Origin: Bacteroides sp. | GTDB taxonomy: Bacteria > Bacteroidota > Bacteroidia > Bacteroidales > Bacteroidaceae | Reading direction: 5' to 3' | DNA length: 64,000 nt | NCBI GenBank assembly: GCA_019416685.1 | Contig: DXWV01000050.1 | Span: 95,784-159,783, forward strand | Part shown: in pieces, positions 7,418-16,260 of the stretch | Layout of the letters: each line of letters starts with the position of its first letter | Numbering within the stretch: the first letter of the stretch is position 1 | Position numbers and translations under genes: made by a program | The notes under the pieces: model-generated | Told to the model about the DNA's origin: nothing | The model's input: the letters and a program-made list of their open reading frames with translations, nothing else | The model's database searches: none

Positions 7418-9073
7418 TTATTTTTCATCATTCTTACGAATTTCCACACGACGTATCTTTCCGCTGATAGTTTTGGGCAGTTCATCAACGAATTCAATGA
7501 CACGTGGATATTTATAAGGTGCAGTAACCTTTTTAACATGGTTTTGAAGCTCTTTTATTAATGCTTCACCTGCTTGTGTTTTGTATTCTTTAGACAGAAC
7601 GATGGTAGCTTTTACCACCTGACCACGAATCTCATCGGGTACTCCTGTGATAGCACACTCAATGACAGCAGGGTGTGTCATCAAAGCACTTTCCACCTCA
7701 AACGGGCCGATCCGGTAACCGGAGCTTTTGATTACATCATCGGCACGGCCTACAAACCAAAGATAGCCGTCTTCGTCTTTCCAGGCCACATCTCCTGTAT
7801 AATAAATGCCATTATTCCAGGCTTCATGAGTACGGGCTGCATCCCGGTAATACTCTTTAAACAGTCCTAATGGTTTACCCTGAGTAGTACGAATGATGAT
7901 TTGTCCTTGTTCACCGGCTTCCACAGAACGACCCTCATGATTTATGAGATCAACATCATATTGCGGGTTGGGCACACCCATACTTCCTGGTTTGGGTTCC
8001 ATCCAGGGGAAAGTAGCTACAGTCAGAGTGGTTTCAGTCTGCCCGAAACCTTCCATTAATTTGATTCCAGTTAGTTTTTTGAAAGTGTCAAATACGGCCG
8101 GATTCAGTGCTTCGCCTGCAATCGTACAATATTGTAGTGAGGAGAGATCATACTTCGTCAGATCCTCATGAATCAGGAAACGGAAAATTGTTGGAGGGGC
8201 ACAGAGTGAAGTGACATGATAATCCTGTATCTTTGTCAATATATCGCCCGGAGTAAATTTTTCATGGTCATATACGAAGATGTTTGCTCCGGCAATCCAT
8301 TGTCCGTACAGTTTGCCCCACACAGCTTTTCCCCAACCTGTATCCGCGATGGTGAGGTGGAGACTGTTTTCCGTGAGATTGTGCCAGAAACTACCTGTTA
8401 CGATATGTCCCAATGGATAGGTAAAGTCGTGTGCTACCATTTTCGGCTCACCGGTAGTACCCGAAGTGAAGTACATCAGTGAGATGTCGTCATTTGTATT
8501 CGGATGTTCCGGTTTGAGAAATGGAGTGGCAGTTTCAATGCCTTTGTGAAAGTCTTCAAATCCTTCCGGAATCTCAGGGCCTACGCTTACCAGTTTATGT
8601 ACAGAAGGGCACTCGGGCATTGCTTCAATAATATGCTTTGTGATCTCTTCTTCGCCGGCAGCAACAATCATTTTGATGTCTGCGGCATTACAGCGGTATA
8701 CAATATCTTTTTTTGTCAGCAGGTGAGTGGCTGGAATAACCGTAGCGCCCAGTTTGTGCAGGGCGATGATGCTGAACCAGAATTCATAACGACGTTTCAG
8801 GATAAGCATTACCATATCTCCACGACCTATGCCGAGTGATTGGAAGTAAGAGGCTGTCATGTCTGTATAACGTTTCATGTCAGCAAATGTGAACTGGATA
8901 TGTTCACCCTTATCGTTTGTCCACAGCAGTGCGGGCTTATCCGGTTGTTCGGCAGCCCAGGTATCTACTACATCATACCCGAAATTGAAATTTTCGGGTA
9001 CGTTGATCTTTAAGTTTTGGATAAAATCTTCCTGTGAAGAGAATGTTGTCTGTGATAAAAATCTTTCTACCAT
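7418..9073 (-). CDS. AMP-dependent acyl-CoA synthetase (acetyl/medium-chain type)
   Basis: This is a 551-residue ANL-superfamily enzyme that activates a carboxylate to acyl-AMP and then acyl-CoA. Motifs in order are the P-loop YFTSGTTGEPKMVAHD, the EGFGQTETT adenine-site motif, YYTGDVAWKDEDGYLWFVGR with the hinge Asp, SSGYRIGPFEVE, and the C-terminal TISGKIRR with the catalytic Lys. The start MVERFLSQ at 9073 is preferred over an upstream ATG because it leaves a 7-bp gap after the XRE-cupin gene instead of overlapping it. The substrate is not readable from sequence; similarity to medium-chain acyl-CoA synthetases is general. The upstream regulator gene probably controls this unit. Confidence 0.88.
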   Translation of the reverse strand: MVERFLSQTTFSSQEDFIQNLKINVPENFNFGYDVVDTWAAEQPDKPALLWTNDKGEHIQFTFADMKRYTDMTASYFQSLGIGRGDMVMLILKRRYEFWFSIIALHKLGATVIPATHLLTKKDIVYRCNAADIKMIVAAGEEEITKHIIEAMPECPSVHKLVSVGPEIPEGFEDFHKGIETATPFLKPEHPNTNDDISLMYFTSGTTGEPKMVAHDFTYPLGHIVTGSFWHNLTENSLHLTIADTGWGKAVWGKLYGQWIAGANIFVYDHEKFTPGDILTKIQDYHVTSLCAPPTIFRFLIHEDLTKYDLSSLQYCTIAGEALNPAVFDTFKKLTGIKLMEGFGQTETTLTVATFPWMEPKPGSMGVPNPQYDVDLINHEGRSVEAGEQGQIIIRTTQGKPLGLFKEYYRDAARTHEAWNNGIYYTGDVAWKDEDGYLWFVGRADDVIKSSGYRIGPFEVESALMTHPAVIECAITGVPDEIRGQVVKATIVLSKEYKTQAGEALIKELQNHVKKVTAPYKYPRVIEFVDELPKTISGKIRRVEIRKNDEK

Positions 9074-9080
9074 AATAATA

Positions 9081-9635
9081 TTACATGATAACGGCGAGGA
9101 AACGCACTGGCTTTCCGTCAAGTGCTTTCATGCCATGTGGGAGTTTAGCATTGAAATAGAGACTGTCACCTTCGTTCAGTATCAGATCCTTACCTTCGAT
9201 ATTGACCAGCATACGGCCTTCGAGTACTAAATTGAATTCCTGTCCGCTATGACTGTTGTAGTGTATCGGTTCGTCGTTTGGTTTGGGCTCAGCCGTTACA
9301 ATAAACGGGTCGGCACTGCGATTTATAAATCCGGCAGCCAAAGACTGGTATTTATAGGCTTTGGTACGTTCAATACTTATTCCTTTTCCGGCACGGGTCA
9401 GAAAGTAACTACTCATTTTAGGTTCTTCGCCAAACATAAGTGCATCCAGAGAGATGCCATATTTATGTGCAATTTTTTGTAGCATACCTACTGAGATGTC
9501 GTATTGTCCTGTTTCTGCCAGGCGATATTCTTCTGCTGAGATATCGCAATCGCGGGCGATATCTTCTGCGGTAAGTTCCAGAACGTCACGCAATCCGCGC
9601 AATCGTTCGGCTATTTGTCTGATTTGGTCGTCCAT
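9081..9635 (-). CDS. XRE-family transcriptional regulator with cupin sensor domain
   Basis: This is a 184-residue two-domain regulator. Residues 5-65 form an XRE helix-turn-helix (LRGLRDVLELTAEDIARDC, YRLAETGQYDISVGMLQKIA). Residues 110-184 form a cupin barrel (HYNSHSGQEFNLVLEGRM, LNEGDSLYFNAKLPHGMKAL). This layout is common for repressors that sense small metabolites. It lies 7 bp upstream of the acyl-CoA synthetase gene and should be cotranscribed with it, so autoregulation of this pair by a carboxylate or thioester ligand is likely. Confidence 0.88.
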   Translation of the reverse strand: MDDQIRQIAERLRGLRDVLELTAEDIARDCDISAEEYRLAETGQYDISVGMLQKIAHKYGISLDALMFGEEPKMSSYFLTRAGKGISIERTKAYKYQSLAAGFINRSADPFIVTAEPKPNDEPIHYNSHSGQEFNLVLEGRMLVNIEGKDLILNEGDSLYFNAKLPHGMKALDGKPVRFLAVIM

Positions 9636-9748
9636 GTATTTAATGTTTAATTGTTGATGTTCAATTATTAATATTTAGCTTGGCGGTTTTAATGTTTGCA
9701 GTAATTTTTTTATAAGTTCTAAAAAAAACGATAATTCATCATTGAATA

Positions 9749-10522
9749 TTATTTTGATGCTTTCATCGCCTTAATCACCGCAGAGGTGAATCCGGCATGT
9801 TCCAGTTCGTTGATTCCTTTAATGGTGATTCCGCCGGGGGTGGTTACTTTATCTATTTCAACACTGGGATGTGTTTCTTTATTTAATAACAACTCTGCAG
9901 CTCCTTCCAGAGATTGTGCTACCATTTTCATCGCATCTTTCGGGGCGATTCCCATTTCGATACCTGCTTGCATGGCGGCTTGTACATACTTAAGCACGTA
10001 TGCAATACCACATGAAGTGAGGGCTGTAGCTGCTGCTATTTTACTTTCCGGTATAATCATTGTCAATCCCATTTCGTTGAATATATCCGTTAATAGTTTT
10101 TTCTGTTTATCCGAAGCGTTCCGCGCAGAGATCAACGTCATACTGGCACGTTCGGCTATAGCGGTATTAGGAATGACACGGAAGATGGGCATCTCCGGTT
10201 CGCCACAAAAATGTGCCAGATCGTCAAAACAGATCCCGGCAGCTAATGAAACAAGTATCTGTGTACGTTTCAAACGGAGTGGATCGAGTATTTCTTCTAT
10301 CAGCCAAGGCTTTACTGCAACAATTACGATATCGGCATTAGCCGCTGCATCTATGTTATCGTTTGTTGTTTTAATATTGGGAAAGTCGGCTTTTAGCTTC
10401 TCCAGTTTTCCATTACTTGGATTAGAAACAACAATTTCATGTCCTTGAATCAGATATCCCTGGGCTAAACCACGTGCAATGGCAGAACCCATATTTCCTG
10501 CACCAATGATAGCTACTTTCAT
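9749..10522 (-). CDS. proC: Pyrroline-5-carboxylate reductase
   Basis: This 257-residue enzyme performs the last step of proline synthesis, reducing pyrroline-5-carboxylate with NAD(P)H. The N-terminal Rossmann motif GAGNMGSAIARG follows directly after MKVAII, which fixes the start at 10522 (a longer frame reaches 10615 but adds an unrelated 31 residues). The family's C-terminal signature appears as TTPGGITIKGINELEHAGF. The gene is transcribed alone, 113 bp upstream of the XRE-cupin gene and downstream of the arginine operon. Confidence 0.93.
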   Translation of the reverse strand: MKVAIIGAGNMGSAIARGLAQGYLIQGHEIVVSNPSNGKLEKLKADFPNIKTTNDNIDAAANADIVIVAVKPWLIEEILDPLRLKRTQILVSLAAGICFDDLAHFCGEPEMPIFRVIPNTAIAERASMTLISARNASDKQKKLLTDIFNEMGLTMIIPESKIAAATALTSCGIAYVLKYVQAAMQAGIEMGIAPKDAMKMVAQSLEGAAELLLNKETHPSVEIDKVTTPGGITIKGINELEHAGFTSAVIKAMKASK

Positions 10523-10998
10523 ATTATAATATTTTAGTCTGTTTTGAGGCAAAGGTAAAAGTAAAAAGTGAGAATATGCGTATTTTTGATGGGTATTTTC
10601 ATTAAAGTGGTACAATCTTTATGTCATAGAGCCCTTTGAATCGTTCTTTTTGTCAATAACTACTTTATATCTGTTAATTATGTGAAGTGCTTCCCGCACG
10701 GGGAGGTATGCCAAGCGATGGTCCATCTGCGTTAAGCCGTGTTTCATCAGATAATTAAAACTCTGTGGTGAGTTTAACTCATTTCTGAGCCAGGTTAAAG
10801 TAGAATTTCAATTATTGATTCGCATTAATTATAAATTTGATATAGGATTTAAATGTTGTTCTTTTATTATGTAATAATTGGAGAATAATAAAAAGAGCAG
10901 TCAAGGGAGGGGAATTTATTTCTTTATATGGAAAAATGGTAACAATGTTGTGCTGCGGTAAGTTGCTGGTTATTAGCGTTGTATGTTTTTGCTATTTT

Positions 10999-11077
10999 CC
11001 TCTACGGGGAACGGGTCGAAACTCGTAGAGGATCGGGGTGATCTTCTACGAGAAATGGAGTAATCATCGTAGAGGAA
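10999..11077. repeat. Two adjacent inverted repeats built from CTCTACGAG-type half-sites
   Basis: CCTCTACG 10999-11006 pairs with CGTAGAGG 11024-11031. TTCTACGA 11044-11051 pairs with TCGTAGAGGAA 11067-11077. Four copies of the same half-site thus form two head-to-head hairpins of about 33 bp. They lie in the 765-bp stretch (10523-11287) between proC and argD, which holds no convincing gene. Confidence 0.6.
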
Positions 11078-11187
11078 CTTGTTGATAGTTTATAAGATAT
11101 GACAAAAAAAATAAAGCGGAGGAAAAAGAGAACTGTCGTTTTGTAATAAAAAAGGATGATGAGGTGTCTGGGTAATTAGAATTATTA

Positions 11188-11282
11188 AGCCGTATCGAAA
11201 AAATCAATACGGCTAAATAGTTGTTTTGATATCGTAAGAAACGATTTTTCTAAAAGCGCTTTTGGGGTACGTTAGTAACGTA
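11188..11282. other. Cluster of small hairpins downstream of argD
   Basis: An 8-bp stem (AGCCGTAT 11188-11195 with ATACGGCT 11207-11214) is followed by ATCGT/ACGAT (11230-11244), the palindrome AAAAGCGCTTTT (11252-11263) and TACGTT/AACGTA (11268-11282). They lie within 100 bp after the argD stop on the minus strand and probably end or protect the arginine-operon transcript. The T-run is weak. Confidence 0.45.
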
Positions 11283-11287
11283 AAGTA

Positions 11288-12412
11288 CTAAAGTATCTTC
11301 TTTAATCGGCTTAGGAACTCTGTTGCTTCTTCCATACTGAGACAGAGAGGTGGCAGGAGGCGAATAACATTTGTACCACTTACACCCGTGAATACTTTTT
11401 GTTCTTTTAGTAGTTTCGTACGTAATTCTTTGATAGGAGTTTCGAATTCCATGCCAATCATTAATCCCTCACCACGCACTTCTTTAATTTGCGGGAGTTT
11501 CTTTAATTCTTCTATCAGATAACTTCCTACTGTAGCAGCATTTTCTATCAATTGTTCTTGTTCTATAACATCCAATACGGCAAGTGCAGCGGCACAAGCA
11601 AGGTGGTTACCTCCGAAAGTGGTTCCCAGCATACCGTAGACCGGTGTAAACATCGGGCTGATAAGCACTCCTGCCATAGGGAAACCATTGGCAATGCCTT
11701 TGGCTACAGTAATAATATCGGGTTTGATACCTGTATATTGATGGGCAAAGAACTTGCCGCTACGTCCATAGCCACTTTGAATTTCATCCAGAATAAGTAT
11801 CGTACCATTCTCGGTACATGCTTTGCGAAGTTTTTGCATGAATTCCGTAGTAGGTAGCTTGATTCCGCCTACTCCCTGGATACCTTCGATAATAACGGCA
11901 CAAACGTCACCTTTCGCCAGTTCGGCTTTCATTGTTTCCGTATCATTCAGTGGAAGATAGGTTACATGTTCATTGGCATTGATTGGAGCAATGATTTTTG
12001 GATTGTCCGTAGCTTCTACTGCTAATGAAGTACGTCCGTGAAAAGCTTTACTGAAAGAGATTACTTTTGTTCTTCCATTGTGGAATGAAGCTAGTTTAAG
12101 GGCATTTTCATTCGCTTCTGCTCCACTGTTAATAAGGAAAAGCGAATAATCATCATAACCTGAAATCTTTCCCAAACGTGCTGCTACTTCTTGTTGTAGC
12201 TTGTTGATCACTGAGTTTGAATAGAAACCAAGTTTTGCAACTTGATTGCTAATCATTTCAACATAGTGCGGATGAGCATGCCCGATCGAAATAACGGCAT
12301 GACCACCATAAAGGTCAAGATATTCTGTACCGTTTTCGTCCCATACATGGCAACCCTTTCCTTTGACTATATTTATATCGAAAAGAGGATATACATCGAA
12401 TAAATTCATCAT
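11288..12412 (-). CDS. argD: N-acyl-ornithine aminotransferase
   Basis: This is a 374-residue class III PLP aminotransferase that converts N-acyl-glutamate semialdehyde to N-acyl-ornithine. Visible motifs are the substrate-loop GGHAVISIGHAHP, the SGAEANENALKLA cofactor-phosphate segment, LILDEIQSGYGRSG with the PLP-binding Asp, and VAKGIANGFPMAG with the Schiff-base Lys. As the last gene of the arg operon it follows argC after a 112-bp repeat-rich gap. Bacteroides fragilis is known to use N-succinyl rather than N-acetyl intermediates, so the natural substrate here may be N-succinylated; that is inference from relatives. Confidence 0.92.
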   Translation of the reverse strand: MMNLFDVYPLFDINIVKGKGCHVWDENGTEYLDLYGGHAVISIGHAHPHYVEMISNQVAKLGFYSNSVINKLQQEVAARLGKISGYDDYSLFLINSGAEANENALKLASFHNGRTKVISFSKAFHGRTSLAVEATDNPKIIAPINANEHVTYLPLNDTETMKAELAKGDVCAVIIEGIQGVGGIKLPTTEFMQKLRKACTENGTILILDEIQSGYGRSGKFFAHQYTGIKPDIITVAKGIANGFPMAGVLISPMFTPVYGMLGTTFGGNHLACAAALAVLDVIEQEQLIENAATVGSYLIEELKKLPQIKEVRGEGLMIGMEFETPIKELRTKLLKEQKVFTGVSGTNVIRLLPPLCLSMEEATEFLSRLKKIL

Positions 12413-12413
12413 G

Positions 12414-12520
12414 ATATTTACAATTTTACGATTTACAATTTACGATTGAAGTTACTTTTATTGATTTACGATTTACAATTGAAGTTACTCCAATCGTCTA
12501 ATTGTAAATCGTCCAATCGT
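12414..12520. repeat. Short-repeat cluster (TTTACGATT type) between argC and argD
   Basis: The gap is made of repeats of TTTACGATTTACAATT and GAAGTTACT, followed by the complementary TAATTGTAAATCGT. It could fold back on itself. The 17-mer ATTTACGATTGAAGTTA also occurs, inverted, in the rhaT-rhaD gap (36361-36472), so this is a dispersed intergenic repeat. Confidence 0.65.
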
Positions 12521-12524
12521 CAAT

Positions 12525-13493
12525 CTAAAAGGCCGATGGTTTTAGCCGGAGACCTACTGTTTCTTCCAGATTAAACATTAGATTCATGTTGTGAACAGCT
12601 TGTCCGCTGGCACCTTTCAGTAAGTTGTCGATACAGGAGATAATGAGTAATTTATCACCGTGTTTCTCCAGATGGATCAGACACTTGTTGGTGTTGACAA
12701 CCTGCTTCAAATCGATATTCTTTTCTACGATATGCACAAAAGAGTCTTTGGCATAATACTCCTCATACATGCGTATGATCTCTTCCAGAGCAACTTTTGT
12801 TTTTACGACAATGGTAGTGAAGATACCGCGTGGAAAATCTCCCCGGTAAGGGATGAAATCTATCTCTGATTCGAAACTGTTTTGCAGTTGCTTCAGTGAC
12901 TGTTTGATTTCGGGCACATGCTGATGATCGAAAGCCTTGTATACGCTCATATTGTTATTGCGCCAGCTGAAATGGCTGGTTGCACCGGGTTTTACTCCGG
13001 CTCCTGTGCTTCCGGTTATGGCATTCACCATGATGTCATCATTCAGCATCAGATGTTTGGCAAGTGGAAGCAACCCTAACTGGATGCAAGTTGCGAAACA
13101 GCCGGGATTGGCTACATGCTTTGCTGAACAAGTGGCACGGCGATTCAACTCTGGTAATCCGTAGATAAAGTCATGATCAGGAGAAGCAATGCGATAATCC
13201 ATAGAAAGATCAATGATTTTCAGTTCTTCCGGAAGGTTGTGGCTCTCTATAAATTTCTTTGTATCGCCATGAGCGGTACAAAAGAAAAGTACATCAATGT
13301 CGTCCAATGGAAGTTCGTCTGTAAAAGTCAGATCGCACTCTCCGTAAAGTCCTTCGTGTACGTCGGTTATTTTATTTCCGGCATTACTGCTACTATTAAT
13401 GAATACAATTTCGGCTTCAGGATGATTCAGAAGCAGGCGTATAAGTTCACCTGCGGTATATCCGGCTCCGCCTATTATTCCTACTTTAATCAT
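12525..13493 (-). CDS. argC: N-acyl-gamma-glutamyl-phosphate reductase
   Basis: This 322-residue enzyme reduces N-acyl-glutamyl phosphate to the semialdehyde with NADPH. The N-terminal GGAGYTAGELIRLLLNHPE is the ArgC nucleotide-binding motif, and NPGCFATCIQLGLLPL holds the catalytic Cys. The segment GSTGAGVKPGA and the C-terminal LKGASGQAVHNMNL are also typical. The start codon overlaps the end of the upstream pspC gene by 8 bp, which indicates translational coupling. The acyl group may be succinyl, as noted for B. fragilis. Confidence 0.93.
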   Translation of the reverse strand: MIKVGIIGGAGYTAGELIRLLLNHPEAEIVFINSSSNAGNKITDVHEGLYGECDLTFTDELPLDDIDVLFFCTAHGDTKKFIESHNLPEELKIIDLSMDYRIASPDHDFIYGLPELNRRATCSAKHVANPGCFATCIQLGLLPLAKHLMLNDDIMVNAITGSTGAGVKPGATSHFSWRNNNMSVYKAFDHQHVPEIKQSLKQLQNSFESEIDFIPYRGDFPRGIFTTIVVKTKVALEEIIRMYEEYYAKDSFVHIVEKNIDLKQVVNTNKCLIHLEKHGDKLLIISCIDNLLKGASGQAVHNMNLMFNLEETVGLRLKPSAF

Positions 13494-13698
13494 TTGAATA
13501 TCTGTTTTTTTCTTCGGGAATGATAATCCACATTAAAATATATACAGGGACACCGGCAAATGCGGTGAATATTGTTAATATTGCATAGGCGATGCGTACG
13601 AGAGAAGCATCTAATTCAAAGAAACGGGCTAATCCGCCGCAAACACCTGCAAGCATTCTATCACTACGTGAGCGCGTGAGTTTACGTTCGTTACTCAT
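13486..13698 (-). CDS. PspC-domain small membrane protein
   Basis: This is a 70-residue protein with the PspC signature: a basic N-terminus (RKLTRSRSDRMLAGVCGGLA), then ARFFELDASLVRIAY, and one membrane helix (about 43-60) ending in IIIPEE. PspC-type proteins are involved in envelope-stress sensing in other bacteria. Here it lies inside the arginine operon, 6 bp after argG and overlapping argC by 8 bp, so it is cotranscribed with and probably coupled to argC. No link between PspC and arginine synthesis is known to me. Confidence 0.88.
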   Translation of the reverse strand: MSNERKLTRSRSDRMLAGVCGGLARFFELDASLVRIAYAILTIFTAFAGVPVYILMWIIIPEEKNRYSND

Positions 13699-13704
13699 CA
13701 GGGA

Positions 13705-14910
13705 CTAAATTTCTTCGTCCTTATGGTTTGCGTAATAAACGCGTAGTGGGGTGGAAGTTACTTTTATGAAGCCTTTTGCATCTTCGGCTGTCCAGCCTTT
13801 TTGCATTTCACCATACTCACCGAACTTGGTTTTTACAAGATCATCTTCAGATTCTACACCGATGGTAGAGAAAGAGAGCGGACGGAGTTCAAGAATAGCT
13901 GTACCATTCACATTGCGTTGTGACTCTTGCAGCATAGCTTCAATGTCTCTCATCACAGGTTCCAGATACTGGCTTTCGTGAAGGAACATGCCATACCAGT
14001 TGGCTACCTGATCTTTCCAGTATTGTTGCCATTTGCTCAATGTATATTTCTCAAGGAAACGGTGAGCGCCGATGATCAGCATAGGAGCAGCAGCCTCAAA
14101 ACCTACACGGCCTTTAATACCGATAATTGTGTCGCCAACGTGCATATCACGACCGATACCGTAAGCGGCACCAATTTCTTCTACTTTCTGGATAGCAGCA
14201 ATTTTATCTTCAAATACTTCTCCATTTACGGCATGAAGTTCTCCTTGTTTGAATTCAAGGCGTAACTGTTCGCTACCTTCTTTTTCAACTTGCTTCAGAT
14301 AAGCAGTTTCGGGCAATCCTTTTGCGGAATCCAGTATCTCACCACCGCAGATGGAAGTTCCCCATAACCCTACATTATAAGAGTATTTGAGTTTTGTAAA
14401 GTCAGCATTGAAACCGTTTTTATTCAGATAGTCGATCTCTTCCTGACGGCTCAATGCCATATCACGGGTCAGTGTAATGATTTCCACACCCGGTGCAAGT
14501 ACCAGGAAAGTCATATCAAAACGAATCTGGTCGTTTCCGGCTCCGGTAGAACCATGAGCAATGGCATCCGCACCGATTTCATTTGCATAACGTGCAATGG
14601 CAAGTGCTTGGAAAATACGCTCTGAACTGACAGAGATGGGATAAGTACCATTACGCAATACATTTCCGAATATCATGTATTTCAAGCTCTTTTCGTAGTA
14701 CTCTTGTGTTACGTCGAGTGTAACATATTTCACAGCACCCAATTTATAGGCGTTTTCTTCATTCTGTTTCAGTTGTTCGTCGCTGAAACCTCCTGTATTG
14801 GCACATGCTGCATATACTTCATAGCCTTTTTCTTTAGCCAGATACATTACAGTATAGGAGGTATCAAGTCCTCCGCTGAATGCAACTACCACTTTCTTTT
14901 TCTGTTCCAT
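13705..14910 (-). CDS. argG: Argininosuccinate synthase
   Basis: This 401-residue enzyme joins citrulline and aspartate with ATP. The PP-loop AFSGGLDTSYTVMYLAKE lies at the N-terminus, and GSTGAGNDQIRFDM (about 120-133) and SICGGEILDSA are substrate-site motifs. The length matches the family. It follows the GNAT gene by 14 bp in the arginine operon. Confidence 0.96.
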   Translation of the reverse strand: MEQKKKVVVAFSGGLDTSYTVMYLAKEKGYEVYAACANTGGFSDEQLKQNEENAYKLGAVKYVTLDVTQEYYEKSLKYMIFGNVLRNGTYPISVSSERIFQALAIARYANEIGADAIAHGSTGAGNDQIRFDMTFLVLAPGVEIITLTRDMALSRQEEIDYLNKNGFNADFTKLKYSYNVGLWGTSICGGEILDSAKGLPETAYLKQVEKEGSEQLRLEFKQGELHAVNGEVFEDKIAAIQKVEEIGAAYGIGRDMHVGDTIIGIKGRVGFEAAAPMLIIGAHRFLEKYTLSKWQQYWKDQVANWYGMFLHESQYLEPVMRDIEAMLQESQRNVNGTAILELRPLSFSTIGVESEDDLVKTKFGEYGEMQKGWTAEDAKGFIKVTSTPLRVYYANHKDEEI

Positions 14911-14924
14911 GATATATCTCCTTT

Positions 14925-15482
14925 TTATATAATATCTTCTTTATGTTTTTCAGGGTCGTAAAGCATAGCTGTACAAATGCAGAACTTACGGTTCTTAGCC
15001 ACCAATATGTCATGATTGATACAACCTTCGCAACCGCGCCAAAATGATTCGTCATCAGTCAGCTCATTGAATGTTACAGGTACATAGCCAAGTTCTGTAT
15101 TCATTTTCATTACGGCAGCACCGCTGGTCAGACTGAATATCTTAGCCCATGGCCAACGTAAACGAGCCAGTTTGAAAGAGGCTTGTTTGATACGTTTTGC
15201 CAGTCCCATTCCACGGTAGTCGGGATGTACAATAAGTCCTGATGTTGCTACATATTGTTTGTTACCCCATGACTCAATATAAGTAAAGCCTGCAAATTTT
15301 TCTCCTTCAAGGGCGATAATAGCTTTTCCTTCCTTCATTTTGGTAGCAACATATTCATGTGTACGTTCTGCAATCCCTGTCCCGCGAACTTTCGCTGCGT
15401 TTCTAATTGTCTCCAAAATAGTGTCAACGTAAACCTCATGTGAGGCGTCGGCTACCATCACATCTATTTTTTGAGTCTCCAT
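14925..15482 (-). CDS. GNAT acyltransferase, candidate N-acylglutamate synthase of the arginine operon
   Basis: This 185-residue GNAT protein has the acyl-CoA pyrophosphate loop GLIVHPDYRGMGLAKRIKQA (R-G-M-G-L-A). The C-terminal tail has a Cys cluster (RGCEGCINHDIL, KFCICTAML). It lies between argR and argG in a tight arginine operon that otherwise lacks the first-step enzyme. That position makes it the best candidate for N-acetyl- or N-succinyl-glutamate synthase. I recall that the equivalent B. thetaiotaomicron gene was proposed for this step, but the substrate cannot be read from sequence. Confidence 0.8.
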   Translation of the reverse strand: METQKIDVMVADASHEVYVDTILETIRNAAKVRGTGIAERTHEYVATKMKEGKAIIALEGEKFAGFTYIESWGNKQYVATSGLIVHPDYRGMGLAKRIKQASFKLARLRWPWAKIFSLTSGAAVMKMNTELGYVPVTFNELTDDESFWRGCEGCINHDILVAKNRKFCICTAMLYDPEKHKEDII

Positions 15483-15518
15483 TTCTTTAATTCGTGTGTC
15501 GAGTATATTGTTATATGA

Positions 15519-15992
15519 TTATTGTATATTCGGGAAGATGAGCGACAAGAAGTTTCGTACCATCTGGGGTTCGGCTCCTTCACGCAGTACTAACATGATA
15601 GTATCATCTCCAGCAATGGTACCCAGAATATCTCCGAACTCACGGTTATCAATGTCATAAGCCATACTGCTGGCATATCCGGGGCGTGTTTTGATTACAG
15701 CAATATTGCCGGAAAACTGTAGGGAAATGAAACCATTGTTCATCAACATCTCAGTGGCACTTTGGTCACCTACGCGTTTATACATGATGTCATTGGGCAA
15801 TACATATACATATTTACCATTCATGCTGGCTGCTTTGGCTACCTTCAATTGTTTCAGGTCGCGAGAAAGAGTAGCCTGAGTCAATTCAAAACCTTCAGCA
15901 GCAAGTGCTTGCAGAAGTTCTTCCTGTGACCCTACCTCTTTGCTCGAGATAATCATTTTAATAGCATCTAATCGGTTTGCTTTCTTTTTCAT
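15519..15992 (-). CDS. argR: Arginine repressor
   Basis: This is a 157-residue ArgR. The N-terminal winged helix-turn-helix includes QEELLQALAAEGFELTQATL followed by SRDLKQLKV. The C-terminal hexamerisation and arginine-binding domain has TIAGDDTIMLVLRE, with the Asp pair that contacts arginine. It is the first gene of the minus-strand operon argR-GNAT-argG-pspC-argC-argD, so it should autoregulate the pathway according to arginine supply. Confidence 0.95.
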   Translation of the reverse strand: MKKKANRLDAIKMIISSKEVGSQEELLQALAAEGFELTQATLSRDLKQLKVAKAASMNGKYVYVLPNDIMYKRVGDQSATEMLMNNGFISLQFSGNIAVIKTRPGYASSMAYDIDNREFGDILGTIAGDDTIMLVLREGAEPQMVRNFLSLIFPNIQ

Positions 15993-16018
15993 CTTGTATA
16001 ATTATTCTAAGAATGGTG

Positions 16019-16026
16019 CAAAAGTA
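16019..16026 (-). promoter_or_regulatory. -7 promoter element of the arginine operon
   Basis: TACTTTTG on the minus strand matches TAnnTTTG, about 27 bp before the argR ATG. Just upstream are AT-rich stretches with ATGCAT and TATGTATAAAAA that could be ArgR sites, but no clean ARG box can be assigned. The rest of 15993-16260 shows no gene. Confidence 0.5.
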
Positions 16027-16260
16027 TGCAATATTTTGGAGATGTGATGCATAAAACCAAACTTTTTTATTCTTTTTATACATAAAAGCAGAATTTATTC
16101 AAAAACAGTTTTAATAAACGCTGGAAGGGAGGGGACTTGGTATAGCGATATAGCTAATATAGAAGATTGCAAAGTTATCTTAGGTTTCTTGAAAGCAGCT
16201 TTTATGTTTTCAATTTTATTGAATCATTGATTAGGAATAATATAATGTGCCTTCTTGGTT

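Noticed and set aside
9786..10448. 220-codon plus-strand frame opposite proC
   Set aside because: Antisense shadow; the composition is the mirror of proC codons and no family pattern is seen.
12414..12520. Riboswitch between argC and argD
   Set aside because: The fold comes from simple short repeats that also occur in the rhamnose operon, with no conserved aptamer pattern.
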